Source: Gloeocapsopsis dulcis
Lineage (GTDB): Bacteria; Cyanobacteriota; Cyanobacteriia; Cyanobacteriales; Chroococcidiopsidaceae
Length of the DNA stretch: 64,000 nucleotides
Direction of reading: 5' to 3'
Assembly: GCF_032163395.1 (NCBI RefSeq)
Contig: NZ_CP119968.1
Span: 2,506,001-2,570,000, forward strand
The notes under the pieces are model-generated. The model was not told where the DNA came from and ran no database searches. It was given only the letters and a program-made list of their open reading frames with translations. The translations under genes were made by a program, and so were the position numbers. Numbering within the stretch: position 1 is the stretch's first letter; the number at the start of each line of letters is the position of its first letter. This document shows, piece after piece, positions 16,220 through 25,275 of the stretch.

Positions 16220-16365
16220 CTAACGTATCCTGGATAACAATTTCGCAGCAATTGATACAGCAAATAGAAATACCTCTCCCAATTCGCGTAATCTTGCGGC
16301 TAGACGTTCAGCCCGTTGCCTTTGGTAGCGATCGCCTTGCGCGTATATCAATACAAAATCCCACG
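16220..16365 (-). pseudogene. Possible C-terminal gene remnant, unknown family
   Basis: A minus-strand frame without a start codon reads FVLIYAQGDRYQRQRAERLA followed by ARLRELG and stops at 16220. The Arg/Glu-rich helix resembles the tails of several cyanobacterial proteins, including some Uma2 nucleases, but the match is too short to name. It lies in the gap upstream of the M16 peptidase. Confidence 0.25.
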
Positions 16366-16583
16366 TTGCACATTTCCAGACACATATTGCCCTCTATCTT
16401 AATGTGTGCAATATTGTAGTGTTTATTATCCTGTACTGTTTTGCGTTAAAGTGACGACAAAGGGCAAGAGTACAGAAGCTAAGGAATTAGGGGATACTAA
16501 TTTATAGCAGAAATTAAATGAAGTAGTCTAAAAATTTAATTTCTCATTAAATTTAAGTAGAATTAGCGGTGTTAGGAGGCACT
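16366..16583. other. Non-coding gap before the lipid-type gene cluster
   Basis: Together with the remnant at 16220-16365 this fills the 396 bases between the divergent M16 and fatty acid hydroxylase genes. It should contain promoters for both. AGGAGG at 16574-16579 is the ribosome site for the gene at 16584. No other element was recognised. Confidence 0.4.
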
Positions 16584-17087
16584 ATGTTTGCTTTACACGG
16601 CGTATTTGTTGGAATTCTCTGTTTTATTCTGGCGTTTGTCTTAGCAAGTCTGGTGGAATACTGGCTGCATCGTTTGATGCACGTTTCGCATCGGATTGGC
16701 GAACGCCATCGAGATCATCACCGCCGCAATGAAGGGCAGGGAGTAATCTGGGAATTTCGGGATTATGTGCGTGGTAGCTTTATTGTCATGGTTGCCGTAT
16801 TTTTCCTTTCTTTAGAAGCCGGAATTGGCTGGTTTTTGGGAGGATTAATTTATGCTGCTTTCTCAGCTTATGCGCATCAATTGCAGCATGAAAACCCAAC
16901 CAAGTGCTTTTGGATGAAAATGCCAGTTCACTATGTCCATCATAAATACGGAATGTGGCATCACAACTTTGGTTTAGCTGTAGATTGGTGGGATCGCGTT
17001 TTTGGAACTTACAAGCCTGTAGAATGGCTCACCGAAGAGGAACTGACTCAACCTGAACGCGGTTATTTGCAGTTGCGGTGGTGGTAA
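16584..17087 (+). CDS. Fatty acid hydroxylase superfamily (di-iron) membrane protein
   Basis: The 167-residue protein carries the histidine clusters of the fatty acid hydroxylase/sterol desaturase superfamily: HRLMH, HRDHH, HQLQH and HYVHH with a further WHHNFG. These bind the di-iron centre. Hydrophobic segments lie at about residues 5-25 and 75-95. At this length it is near small hydroxylases such as CrtZ-type carotene hydroxylases or lipid hydroxylases; the substrate is not determined. ATG 16584 was preferred to an upstream GTG because AGGAGG ends five bases before it. It opens a run of five genes on the same strand. Confidence 0.85.
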   Translation: MFALHGVFVGILCFILAFVLASLVEYWLHRLMHVSHRIGERHRDHHRRNEGQGVIWEFRDYVRGSFIVMVAVFFLSLEAGIGWFLGGLIYAAFSAYAHQLQHENPTKCFWMKMPVHYVHHKYGMWHHNFGLAVDWWDRVFGTYKPVEWLTEEELTQPERGYLQLRWW

Positions 17088-17228
17088 TTATAGAAATTGA
17101 CAACGATGGGAATATCTTAAAACAAAGCCTAATCAATAAAGAATTTGTTATTTTTGTTGGTTGCAGAGGTTAGTGGTGCTATTGTTCCTACAACATTTGC
17201 AATTTTTTTCAATATAGGGGCATAAGCT

Positions 17229-17549
17229 GTGAAATACTTCCGCGAGGCAAAAGCCCACTTTGTTGCCAGCCACCAGCACCCAATTAATCAATTTCTGCAT
17301 CACTTGACGAATTTAGTTGCGATCGCTGCTGTCGTCTTTTTGTTCTATGATTGGCGACTCACAATAGTCTGCTTGGTTTTGACCCAAGTTTTTGCCCTAG
17401 GAGGTCATGCCTTTTTTGAAAAGAATGAACCTGCATTTGTCAAGTATCCAGGGATAACAATTTTAGCCTCAATGCAGTGGTCATTTGAGAATTGGTTTGG
17501 TTTACGCCAAGTATTGCAGCACTTTCAGCAAAAAGCTCTGAGTGATTAG
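17229..17549 (+). CDS. Mpo1-like (DUF962-type) small membrane protein
   Basis: The 106-residue protein contains HPINQFLHHLTNLVAI near residues 17-32, a transmembrane segment, and GHAFFEKNEPAFVKYPG, the conserved pattern of Mpo1/DUF962 proteins. Yeast Mpo1 is an iron-dependent dioxygenase that shortens 2-hydroxy fatty acids by one carbon. The preceding gene is a hydroxylase, which fits a route through hydroxylated acyl chains, but this link is inference. The start is GTG at 17229 with AGGGG upstream. Confidence 0.75.
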   Translation: MKYFREAKAHFVASHQHPINQFLHHLTNLVAIAAVVFLFYDWRLTIVCLVLTQVFALGGHAFFEKNEPAFVKYPGITILASMQWSFENWFGLRQVLQHFQQKALSD

Positions 17550-17587
17550 GAATTAGTAAAAATAACTATTGACTTTAAGGATAATTC

Positions 17588-18985
17588 ATGTACCAAGGTT
17601 TACCAGTTATTGATGCAGATGCCCACAAGCTCGAAAATCCATTGGTAATGCGAGATTATATCGAGCCAAAGTATCGCGATCGCATTGGTTTAGTGATTGA
17701 TAGTCTCGGCGATCAAAGGGCTAGAATAATTGACTTTAACCCTGCAAGCGGAAAAAACGACTTGATGCGGATGTTCCCCCAGCCCCAGGGAATGGGTAAA
17801 GGTGGTTTTCGTAATTTACATCCTGACACCACGTTAGGAGCAATGTTCAATCGCGTACGAATTGAACACATGGATCGCGAAGGCATTGACGTTCATGTCA
17901 TTTTTGGTACGCTGAATTTAATCTTTTCAAGCATTCTGGATAAAGATTTAGCGATCGCACTATGCCGTGCATATAACAGTTATATGGCAGATGACTGCCG
18001 TGGCTACGATAACCGCTTGAAACCAATCGGCGTAATTCCGCTACAAGATGTTGATGCTGCAGTTGCAGAGATGCATCGTTGCGTTAACGAACTGGGGATG
18101 ATTAGCGTTGCTGTTGCCCCAAATATGCCAATTCCGCACCCGAAAGCACCTGAAGCGTTTCCCGATATCCGCAGTTGCAAAACAATTAGCCATCCTGACT
18201 TTCGCCCCATTCTTCAAGCGGCGGTTGATTTAAATATTGGCTTGGGAATACATGGCGGACCTGGTTCTTACATGGTCGGTGGAATTTCTGATTATACCGA
18301 AACTTTTGTTCTCACTCACATTTTTGTGCAGCGCAACCAACAACAGCTAGCATTAGCACGGATGATATTTGATGGTGCATTCGAGCAATTTCCTACCCTG
18401 CGCGTCGGATTTTTAGAAGGTGGTTGTGGTTGGGTTCCCGATTTAGCCCATGCTTTCCACGAACATTGGGAAAAGCGCATTCGTGACTTCGACCCAAAAC
18501 ATCCCTATCGCCCGTCGTTGATGGAATTTACCAAGTTAATGATTCAGGAACGCGGGACACACAATAATGTTAACTTAATTAGTCAAGCGAAAAACCTATT
18601 CGATTTATTGTGGAATACGCAGCACGATCCCGCCAAGATTGATGATGCAAGTTTGTACGAACACTACGACTTGCGTCACCGCGATCCCTTAGAGTACTTT
18701 GAACGCGGACAAATTTTCACTTCGTTTGAATCTGACGATCCTGGTCCTGCATATCTGCATATTGCCATGGGTGAAATCGGCAAACACCTTGCTTGCTTCT
18801 CCGGCGATTATGGTCATTGGGATGGCGTACTACAAAATTGCGTCCACGATGCCGCAACAGTTGCAGATTATGATCGCGAACACTTAGGGTTACTTCTCGG
18901 TGGTAATGCCTTAGCATTATACGGCGATCGCTTGCGTCAATCGTTGCCAATTCCCCTATTAACACAAACAGCATTAACTAACTAG
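17588..18985 (+). CDS. Amidohydrolase-family protein (amidohydrolase 2 type)
   Basis: The 465-residue protein starts VIDADAHKLENPLVMRDYIE, typical of amidohydrolase-2 proteins in which an Asp-x-His replaces the usual HxH. Other metal or active-site candidates are the His in GLGIHGGPGSYM, FLEGGCGWVPDLAHAFHEHW and FSGDYGHWDG near the C-terminus. The family includes decarboxylases such as ACMSD and hydrolases, so the reaction is open. AAGGA is seven bases before the start. It follows the Mpo1-like gene by 38 bases and so is probably co-transcribed. Confidence 0.85.
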   Translation: MYQGLPVIDADAHKLENPLVMRDYIEPKYRDRIGLVIDSLGDQRARIIDFNPASGKNDLMRMFPQPQGMGKGGFRNLHPDTTLGAMFNRVRIEHMDREGIDVHVIFGTLNLIFSSILDKDLAIALCRAYNSYMADDCRGYDNRLKPIGVIPLQDVDAAVAEMHRCVNELGMISVAVAPNMPIPHPKAPEAFPDIRSCKTISHPDFRPILQAAVDLNIGLGIHGGPGSYMVGGISDYTETFVLTHIFVQRNQQQLALARMIFDGAFEQFPTLRVGFLEGGCGWVPDLAHAFHEHWEKRIRDFDPKHPYRPSLMEFTKLMIQERGTHNNVNLISQAKNLFDLLWNTQHDPAKIDDASLYEHYDLRHRDPLEYFERGQIFTSFESDDPGPAYLHIAMGEIGKHLACFSGDYGHWDGVLQNCVHDAATVADYDREHLGLLLGGNALALYGDRLRQSLPIPLLTQTALTN

Positions 18986-19174
18986 GGATCAGGGATCAGG
19001 AATCAGCGAATGTTGTACCTGTGAGAATATTCCAACTTATCCTAGTATTAGAATATTCTAGAAGCTCAAAGCCATTGCCCAACTAGCTTTTAACCCTGAA
19101 CCGCAGATCTGCGCTAGCGTTCCCTGATCTCTGAACTCTGACCCCTAACCCCTGCTATAGCCCCCTAAAAAATA
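18986..19174. repeat. Intergenic stretch made of short dispersed repeats
   Basis: The gap contains GGGATCAGGGATCAGGAATC just after the amidohydrolase stop and TGATCTCTGAACTCTGACCC with CCTAACCCCT near its end. Similar CTGACCCCT-type strings recur in other gaps of this window (near 14896, 28555 and 36700). Their function is unknown. Confidence 0.55.
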
Positions 19175-20764
19175 ATGCGAGTACTACTGTTATATCCGCT
19201 TTTCCCCAAATCTTTCTGGTCATTTGATCGCGCACTAGAACTCATTGGACGTAAAGTTTCTCTACCCCCGTTGGGGATGATTACTGTAGCAGCGATTTTG
19301 CCTCAAACCTGGGAGTTCCGCTTAGTAGATCGCAATGTATGTGAGGAAACCGAAGCTGATTGGGCTTGGGCGGATTTAGTGATTATTTCGGGGATGATTG
19401 TCCAAAAACCCGATATGCTGCATCTCATTTATGAGGCAAAGCGACGGAGTAAATTGGTAGCGGTGGGTGGTCCCTATGTCACTTCTGTTCCTGACGCAGC
19501 GCAGGAAGCAGGGGCAGATTTTCTCGTTTTAGATGAAGGCGAAATTACTTTACCATTTCTTGTTGCTGCGCTCGAACGCGGTGAAACTTCAGGAATCTTC
19601 ACCGCCAAAGGAGAAAAGCCCGATGTTACAGGTACACCAATTCCGAGATTTGATCTTTTAGATCTCAATGCCTATAACGAAATGTCAGTGCAATTTTCGC
19701 GGGGCTGTCCTTTTCAGTGCGAATTCTGCGACATTATTGTGCTGTATGGGCGCAAACCTCGTACCAAGACCCCAGCACAACTAATCGCTGAGTTACAGAC
19801 ACTTTATGATTTAGGCTGGCGGCGTTCAGTTTTTATGGTCGATGACAACTTTATTGGTAACAAGCGGAATGTCAAGCTGTTGCTGCGCGAACTTGGTCCT
19901 TGGATGGCAGAACACCAGTATCCTTTTCGCCTTGCCACTGAAGCATCGGTAGATTTGGCACAAGATGACGAGTTATTAGCATTGATGGTTGCGGCGAACT
20001 TTACTTCGGTATTTTTGGGAATTGAAACACCGGATACAGACAGCCTTGCCCTAACTCACAAGTTTCAAAATACGCGCAATTCGTTGATCGAATCGGTTCA
20101 GAAAATTAACCAAGCAGGCTTGAGTGTCATGGCGGGTTTTATTTTGGGATTTGATGACGAAAAACCTGGGGCAGGCGATCGCATTATCGATTTTGTCGAA
20201 GCGACAGCAATTCCCAAAGCGATGTTTGGGCTATTACAAGCACTACCAAATACTGCATTATGGCAACGACTACAAAAAGAAGGACGACTTTTAGAGGCGA
20301 AGCAAGAAACTGAAGGTCATCAGATGACTCTTACTAATTTTGTTCCTACACGCCCTTTGCCAGAACTCGCCCGCGAGTATGTTAGTTGCTTTTGGGAACT
20401 GTATGAACCTCGTCGCTATCTATCAAGAGTATACCGTCACTTTATGGCAATGAAGCCAGCCCCGCATAAAGCACCCTTTCGGATGTTGGAACTTATTGAG
20501 ATGCGAGCAGTATTTATTATCTGCTGGCGACAGGGTTTTAAACGTAATACTCGGTTTCAGTTCTGGAAACAGCTATTTGGCATAATGCGGCATAACCCAG
20601 GTGTATTTGTTCCCTATTTGAGTAATTGCGCATTAATTGAACACTTTATTCAGTATCGACAAATTGTTCGCGATGAAATCGAAGCACAATTAGCTACATT
20701 GGTGAAAGAGGAATCAAGGGAAGATATGGCAGTGAAAACATATGCTGGGTCATCGAAGCAGTAG
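19175..20764 (+). CDS. B12-binding-domain radical SAM protein
   Basis: The 529-residue protein has an N-terminal cobalamin-binding-like domain (residues about 1-150, with LPPLGMITVAAILP and AVGGPYVTSVPDAAQEAGAD). A radical SAM core follows with the cluster motif CPFQCEFCDI near residue 180 and the phrase FLGIETPD. The C-terminal 180 residues include a DUF4070-like region with PAPHKAPFRM. This architecture occurs in HpnJ-like and other lipid- or hopanoid-modifying methyltransferases and ring-forming enzymes; the substrate here is unknown. It is the fourth gene of the co-directional cluster. Confidence 0.9.
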   Translation: MRVLLLYPLFPKSFWSFDRALELIGRKVSLPPLGMITVAAILPQTWEFRLVDRNVCEETEADWAWADLVIISGMIVQKPDMLHLIYEAKRRSKLVAVGGPYVTSVPDAAQEAGADFLVLDEGEITLPFLVAALERGETSGIFTAKGEKPDVTGTPIPRFDLLDLNAYNEMSVQFSRGCPFQCEFCDIIVLYGRKPRTKTPAQLIAELQTLYDLGWRRSVFMVDDNFIGNKRNVKLLLRELGPWMAEHQYPFRLATEASVDLAQDDELLALMVAANFTSVFLGIETPDTDSLALTHKFQNTRNSLIESVQKINQAGLSVMAGFILGFDDEKPGAGDRIIDFVEATAIPKAMFGLLQALPNTALWQRLQKEGRLLEAKQETEGHQMTLTNFVPTRPLPELAREYVSCFWELYEPRRYLSRVYRHFMAMKPAPHKAPFRMLELIEMRAVFIICWRQGFKRNTRFQFWKQLFGIMRHNPGVFVPYLSNCALIEHFIQYRQIVRDEIEAQLATLVKEESREDMAVKTYAGSSKQ

Positions 20765-20832
20765 TGCTGACTGACGGAGGGCAGGCAAGAGCTTGTCCCA
20801 CTTTTACTACAATAATATTTATCCTTGTTTTC

Positions 20833-22074
20833 ATGGTTTCAGTTGCTCGAAAAAATCTCCTAGAAGATCTGCCGCGCTTTCTTGTTGCCCAAGCAGGAAT
20901 CATGTTTGCAGTAAGTCTAGTGACGATTCAAACAGGGATTTTTAACGGCTTTACGCGATCGACTACACAGATTATTGAACACTCGCAAGCAGATATCTGG
21001 GTCACTTCCGAGAGTATCGTGCATCTGGAATTATCTTTACCTATCCCTGCAAGCAAAGTTAATGACGCGCAAAAAGTTACTGGTGTCGCAAGTGCCGAAC
21101 CTTTGATGCTTAAAGGTGCAATTTGGCGTAACTCGTTGCAAGAGATTGTTTTAGTGCGAATTATTGGCTTTGATCCCAATGGACAATTATTCACACCCAA
21201 AAACGTTACTCAAGGAAACATCAGTGCTTTAGCGCAACCTTATACGGTGATAGTGGATGGCACAAATCTAGCTACACTCAATGTACATAAAGTTGGAGAA
21301 CTTGAGGAAATTGCTACTTTGCCAGCACGGGTAGTTGGTTTAACTCAAGGAAATCGCTCAATTATCTCCAATCCTTTTATTTTTACTTCTCTAGCAAATG
21401 CCAACACCTACGCGAACTCTGGTCAAAATGCTACTTTATCGTGCAAATTACAAGCTGGTTCGTCAGATATTCAATGTACTAATGTATATACCCAGCCGGA
21501 TCCTGATACGACTCCTGCACCCAAGCCGTTAGCAGCATCCGACTTAATTACCCATGTCCTAATTCAGGCACAGCCAGGAGAAAATTTACAAGTACTTAAG
21601 CAAAGGATAGAAACTGCACTACCCAATACCCGTGCTTTTACTCAAGCAGAACTCATTAGATACAATCAACAATTTTGGCAGCAACGTACAGGAATTGGAT
21701 TTATTTTAGGTCTGAGTACAGTTGTCGGTGTTATTGTCGGAGTCGTTGTTGTCGGGCAAATTCTCTATTCTTCGGTTACAGACCATTTAAAAGAATTTGG
21801 TACGCTTAAAGCAATGGGTGCTTCCGACTGGAAAATTTATAGTGTTATTGTCGAGCAATCCTTGTGGATGGCAATTTTAGGATATGTGCCAAGCATGATC
21901 TTGTGCTATGGCGTGGGGGCTTGGACAATGGCAACACAGGGAATTATGATTTTGATTACTCCTGTGAGTGCGATCGCAATTTTTGGTGTCACAGTTTTAA
22001 TGTGCGTTGGTTCTGCAGCATTTGCAATTCAAAAAGTGACTCGTGTCGATCCGGCGATCGTCTTCAAAGCATAA
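20833..22074 (+). CDS. DevC/MacB-type ABC exporter permease (FtsX family)
   Basis: The 413-residue protein has an N-terminal membrane segment (FLVAQAGIMFAVSLVTIQTG), a large periplasmic MacB-like domain from about residues 45-290, and three C-terminal membrane helices containing KEFGTLKAMGAS, the FtsX permease signature. DevC-type permeases work with a DevA ATPase and DevB adaptor to export glycolipids or other envelope compounds; neither partner is within this window. The start at 20833 was chosen because the upstream frame to 20764 includes a repeat-like AGAGCTTGTCCCAC string and no membrane protein features. Confidence 0.85.
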   Translation: MVSVARKNLLEDLPRFLVAQAGIMFAVSLVTIQTGIFNGFTRSTTQIIEHSQADIWVTSESIVHLELSLPIPASKVNDAQKVTGVASAEPLMLKGAIWRNSLQEIVLVRIIGFDPNGQLFTPKNVTQGNISALAQPYTVIVDGTNLATLNVHKVGELEEIATLPARVVGLTQGNRSIISNPFIFTSLANANTYANSGQNATLSCKLQAGSSDIQCTNVYTQPDPDTTPAPKPLAASDLITHVLIQAQPGENLQVLKQRIETALPNTRAFTQAELIRYNQQFWQQRTGIGFILGLSTVVGVIVGVVVVGQILYSSVTDHLKEFGTLKAMGASDWKIYSVIVEQSLWMAILGYVPSMILCYGVGAWTMATQGIMILITPVSAIAIFGVTVLMCVGSAAFAIQKVTRVDPAIVFKA

Positions 22075-22179
22075 TTAAAATGACTAGTGACTAGTGAAAA
22101 GTAAATCATAACTAACAACTAGCCACTAGCCACTCAATGATAGTCGGTTATTCAGCCGGAGATGATCTAACGCTAAAAA

Positions 22180-22482
22180 CTACTTCTTCTCATCCTCATA
22201 ATACATAGGTGGCTCAACCGGAAAGTTGTCTAACCTACCTGACTCATCGATAACATAACCATCGGTGGTGGGTAATCCACTTCCTTCCTCTTGTTCTTCC
22301 AATGCCTCAACTTCGTGGACACTTTTTTCTGTGTCTGTATTAGCTGGTATGACAGCATCTGGGGGATTAACATCCGTTGTTTGTGCCGTTTGCACGCCAT
22401 AGTGATTATCGCCTGGTGCGCCTCTTCCTGGCTCAGCTTCACGAGGATCTTCTGGTAGTACTTGTTTGGGTTCGTTACTCAT
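22180..22482 (-). CDS. Acidic conserved hypothetical protein
   Basis: The 100-residue protein is rich in Glu, Asp and Pro and probably disordered: EPKQVLPEDPREAEPGRGAP near the start, VEALEEQEEGSG in the middle and YVIDESGRLDNFPVEPPMYY near the end. The C-terminal part looks like the conserved portion. No domain is recognised. It is a single gene between the DevC-like permease (convergent) and the SDR gene. Confidence 0.65.
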   Translation of the reverse strand: MSNEPKQVLPEDPREAEPGRGAPGDNHYGVQTAQTTDVNPPDAVIPANTDTEKSVHEVEALEEQEEGSGLPTTDGYVIDESGRLDNFPVEPPMYYEDEKK

Positions 22483-22633
22483 AATGATTTAGTCTCTACT
22501 GCAAACTTAAATGGCTTGAGTCTATTCAATTACCTCAATTCCTTTGAAAATATCTCATTCTGTATTTTGCTTATCTCTTTCGTAGGGATTAAATTCAGGT
22601 GAATTCAATTGATAGCCTTTTTCCCTTGTCATT

Positions 22634-23653
22634 TTAAGCATTGTTGCCAGGTAGCAACGCCTTTAAAACTGTAGCAACTCCTAATGTTGCAGCCGCCACA
22701 GCACTCCACTTGAGTGGTGGATTCTTATCTAGCCAGTCGGTGAAACTTGGTATTGTTAAATTGCTGAAGTCTCCTTCTACTCTGTTATAGCCTTCAATAG
22801 GTTCAAATACATTGTCTGGTGCGTCTTCTGACTTTGGTTCATCGGTACGTTGTCCAGGAAAACCGATTAGCACTAATAACGCATCAAATAGTTGTGGCGA
22901 AACTTTTTGCAGCAGATCAACTACCTTCCCAACATCTCCGACAATGAAATCGCGTGTTGGATGCTCAGCAGCATACAAAATAGCATCTGCAACCAGACTT
23001 GGCTGATAGTATGGCGGTACTCCAGTCGGCTTTACACCCAGTTTAGTGCGGACTTTATTGTAGTAAGGCGTATTAATTACCGAAGGCATGATGTTTGTCA
23101 CGCTGATCGGAATACCTTCGTGCATTAACTCCACACGCAAAGATTCTAAAAGTCCTTCTACACCGTGTTTTGACGCAGAATAAGGGCTTTGTAATGGTAT
23201 TGCGCGTCTTGCTTCTACCGAGGAAATGTGAATCAGCGCCCCGCGTCCTTCACGCTTTAGGTGCGGCAATGCAGCCATTGCACCGTATGCTTGTCCTGTG
23301 AGGTTAACATCAATGACGCGCTTAAATTCTTCTGGAGTGATTTTCTCAAATGGCGCTAGTACACCTGTAGCAGCCGCATGAACCCAAGTGTCTAATCTAC
23401 CGTAAATTTGTACAGCTTTATCAGCGATCGCTTTTACCTGCTCAAAATCACTCACATCTGCAAGCACATAGATTGCATCACCACCCATACGTTGAATCTC
23501 TTCTACGAGCGATCGCAATCCCGATTCAGTTCGTGCAGCTATAACAACTTTTGCTCCACGCTTGGCAAATTGCAATGCTGTTTCTCTACCAATTCCACTA
23601 GAAGCACCGACGATTGCTACGACTTGTTGATTTATTGGTTTAAGTTGAGTCAC
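22634..23653 (-). CDS. Short-chain dehydrogenase/reductase with C-terminal membrane anchor
   Basis: The 339-residue protein has the classical SDR features: cofactor loop GASSGIG near residue 15, active-site serine in ISSVEA and the YSASK catalytic pair. A C-terminal extension ends with a hydrophobic helix (WSAVAAATLGVATVLKALL), suggesting a membrane anchor. The substrate is unknown. The start is GTG at 23653 with AGGAG six bases upstream. A further GTG at 23677 is in frame but has no such site. Confidence 0.88.
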   Translation of the reverse strand: MTQLKPINQQVVAIVGASSGIGRETALQFAKRGAKVVIAARTESGLRSLVEEIQRMGGDAIYVLADVSDFEQVKAIADKAVQIYGRLDTWVHAAATGVLAPFEKITPEEFKRVIDVNLTGQAYGAMAALPHLKREGRGALIHISSVEARRAIPLQSPYSASKHGVEGLLESLRVELMHEGIPISVTNIMPSVINTPYYNKVRTKLGVKPTGVPPYYQPSLVADAILYAAEHPTRDFIVGDVGKVVDLLQKVSPQLFDALLVLIGFPGQRTDEPKSEDAPDNVFEPIEGYNRVEGDFSNLTIPSFTDWLDKNPPLKWSAVAAATLGVATVLKALLPGNNA

Positions 23654-23876
23654 TTTTACTCCTAAATTTTTCTGCACCCTAATTGCTTCCTTAGGTAAGG
23701 AAGTTTTGTGAACTTTTATTAATTAAATTAGAAAAAATTTAAGGAGCTAGACATCAGCCATAAGGTTGACAAATAGGAAAATCAAGTTTAAAGTTTTGAG
23801 TTTTGAGTTTTGAATTATGAGTTAACTCATCGATAAATCTCAGTTATGGAATAATTTGTGATTAACTCAACATTTA

Positions 23877-24413
23877 TCACTCCTCAGTTTCTAGTTTCGC
23901 GCGATACTTTGATTTGAGAAGTTGTCCCCAGCGGCGATCGTAAGGATGAACTTGCGTTGTCTGATTGCTATCTTGAAACACAGGACGCCCTTCATTGATC
24001 CATTGAAAGATACTACCTTCAAGGTTGTATACGTGCTTGTAACCAGCTTCTGCTAATTTTGTTGCAATTTTCGCGCTACGATAGCCTACCGAGCAATAGA
24101 CGACAATCGGCGTATCCTGCGATTGAGTTAAATCTGATAAGTCAGGTTGCTGCGGATCGATGCGCTGTGCTTGTTGCAGATGACTGAGTTGGTATTCGGC
24201 TGCATCGCGGGCATCAAGGAGAACAGGCTGTGGCTTCTGCGAGTTCTGCCATTGTGCTAGTTCTTGGGTAGTCAACCATTGAACTGTGGGAAACTTACGC
24301 CTAATTAAATGTTTCAAAATCCGAAAAGCAAGCGATCGCCAACTAAACAACCCCACAATACCTAGAAGTAGTGCCGCGCCCAAAATCATCTTGCTATCAA
24401 TCTCATTCGTCAT
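23877..24413 (-). CDS. Rhodanese-domain protein, membrane-anchored
   Basis: The 178-residue protein has an N-terminal hydrophobic segment (MILGAALLLGIVGLFSW) and a rhodanese domain from about residue 45. The domain has VLLDARDAAEYQLSHLQQA, and the catalytic cysteine is in VVYCSVGYRSAKIA, followed by GYKHVYNLEGSIFQW. Single-domain rhodaneses carry sulfur as a cysteine persulfide; the physiological acceptor is unknown. It is transcribed away from the small membrane protein gene at 24476. Confidence 0.88.
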   Translation of the reverse strand: MTNEIDSKMILGAALLLGIVGLFSWRSLAFRILKHLIRRKFPTVQWLTTQELAQWQNSQKPQPVLLDARDAAEYQLSHLQQAQRIDPQQPDLSDLTQSQDTPIVVYCSVGYRSAKIATKLAEAGYKHVYNLEGSIFQWINEGRPVFQDSNQTTQVHPYDRRWGQLLKSKYRAKLETEE

Positions 24414-24475
24414 GACGTTATAGGCGATCGCTCGTCACCTTGATTATTACGAAAAGTTTAATATTGTGTGAGCGA

Positions 24476-24868
24476 ATGTTTGATGAACAGCAATCAATGT
24501 TAGGATTTGGCAACTTAGATCGTCTAGGTAACTTAATGTTTGACTTCAACACTCTTACAGAGCTTTCACGTACTCACTGCATTGCCCTGTGTGCAGTTTT
24601 AGTTCCTGCCAATTTGATTGCTACCTCGCTAACAATGCTACTGACAGCGCTGCGGCGTCCCTTATCTCAGGTATGGCAATCAGCAGGAATTGCTAGTATC
24701 TTTGCTGTGTTGATGTTGCTGCACGTCTGGACTTGGTTCGCAATTGGAGTTGTGATGGCTCCAACTTATATATTACTGTGGTTAGCGAGCACCTGTTTAT
24801 TAACTAACCTAGGATCAATTATTGTTGCTAGACGCTTTGCAGGAAAACACTCTCTAGCAGCACAATAA
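24476..24868 (+). CDS. Conserved hypothetical membrane protein
   Basis: The 130-residue protein has two to three hydrophobic segments: CIALCAVLVPANLIATSLTM, SIFAVLMLLHVWTWFAIGVV and APTYILLWLASTCLLT. The N-terminal 30 residues are polar. I do not recognise a family. The start at 24476 (MFDEQQS) is one of three in-frame candidates; the TTG at 24440 and the ATG at 24497 remain possible. Confidence 0.6.
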   Translation: MFDEQQSMLGFGNLDRLGNLMFDFNTLTELSRTHCIALCAVLVPANLIATSLTMLLTALRRPLSQVWQSAGIASIFAVLMLLHVWTWFAIGVVMAPTYILLWLASTCLLTNLGSIIVARRFAGKHSLAAQ

Positions 24869-25275
24869 TGCGCGATCACTACTAGTTCAAGATAACTGCC
24901 GCAATTCAAGAAGTTATTTTGAGCTAAATTTAGTCAGCTTCTAAGATAGTTTTGTGCCATTAAATTACTTCAAATAAGTAATACATTTAATATCACCCCT
25001 TATTTAAATCGTTGTATCAACACTCAGCCACAACCGCCCGTCACTCATTGTTGTTCCTGCCATTAGCCGTAATTAAAATATTAAACTATATAGTTAAACA
25101 ATATAACTTACGCAACCCTGAAAATGGGAATAAGTAGCATGAACCAATTACCAGTTAGCGTAATCTAGATTACCTTACAGTTTAAATACTTAGACTTTTA
25201 GGTATAGAACTAGCGATAGATGAAGAAACAAAAGCTTAAAGATTAATTTCAGTATATAAGTTTACTGAAATTTCC
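24869..25275. other. AT-rich gap, nothing recognised
   Basis: These 407 bases between two plus-strand genes hold no start-supported frame, hairpin with T-run or known motif. The promoter of the methyltransferase gene at 25276 presumably lies at its right end. Confidence 0.4.
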
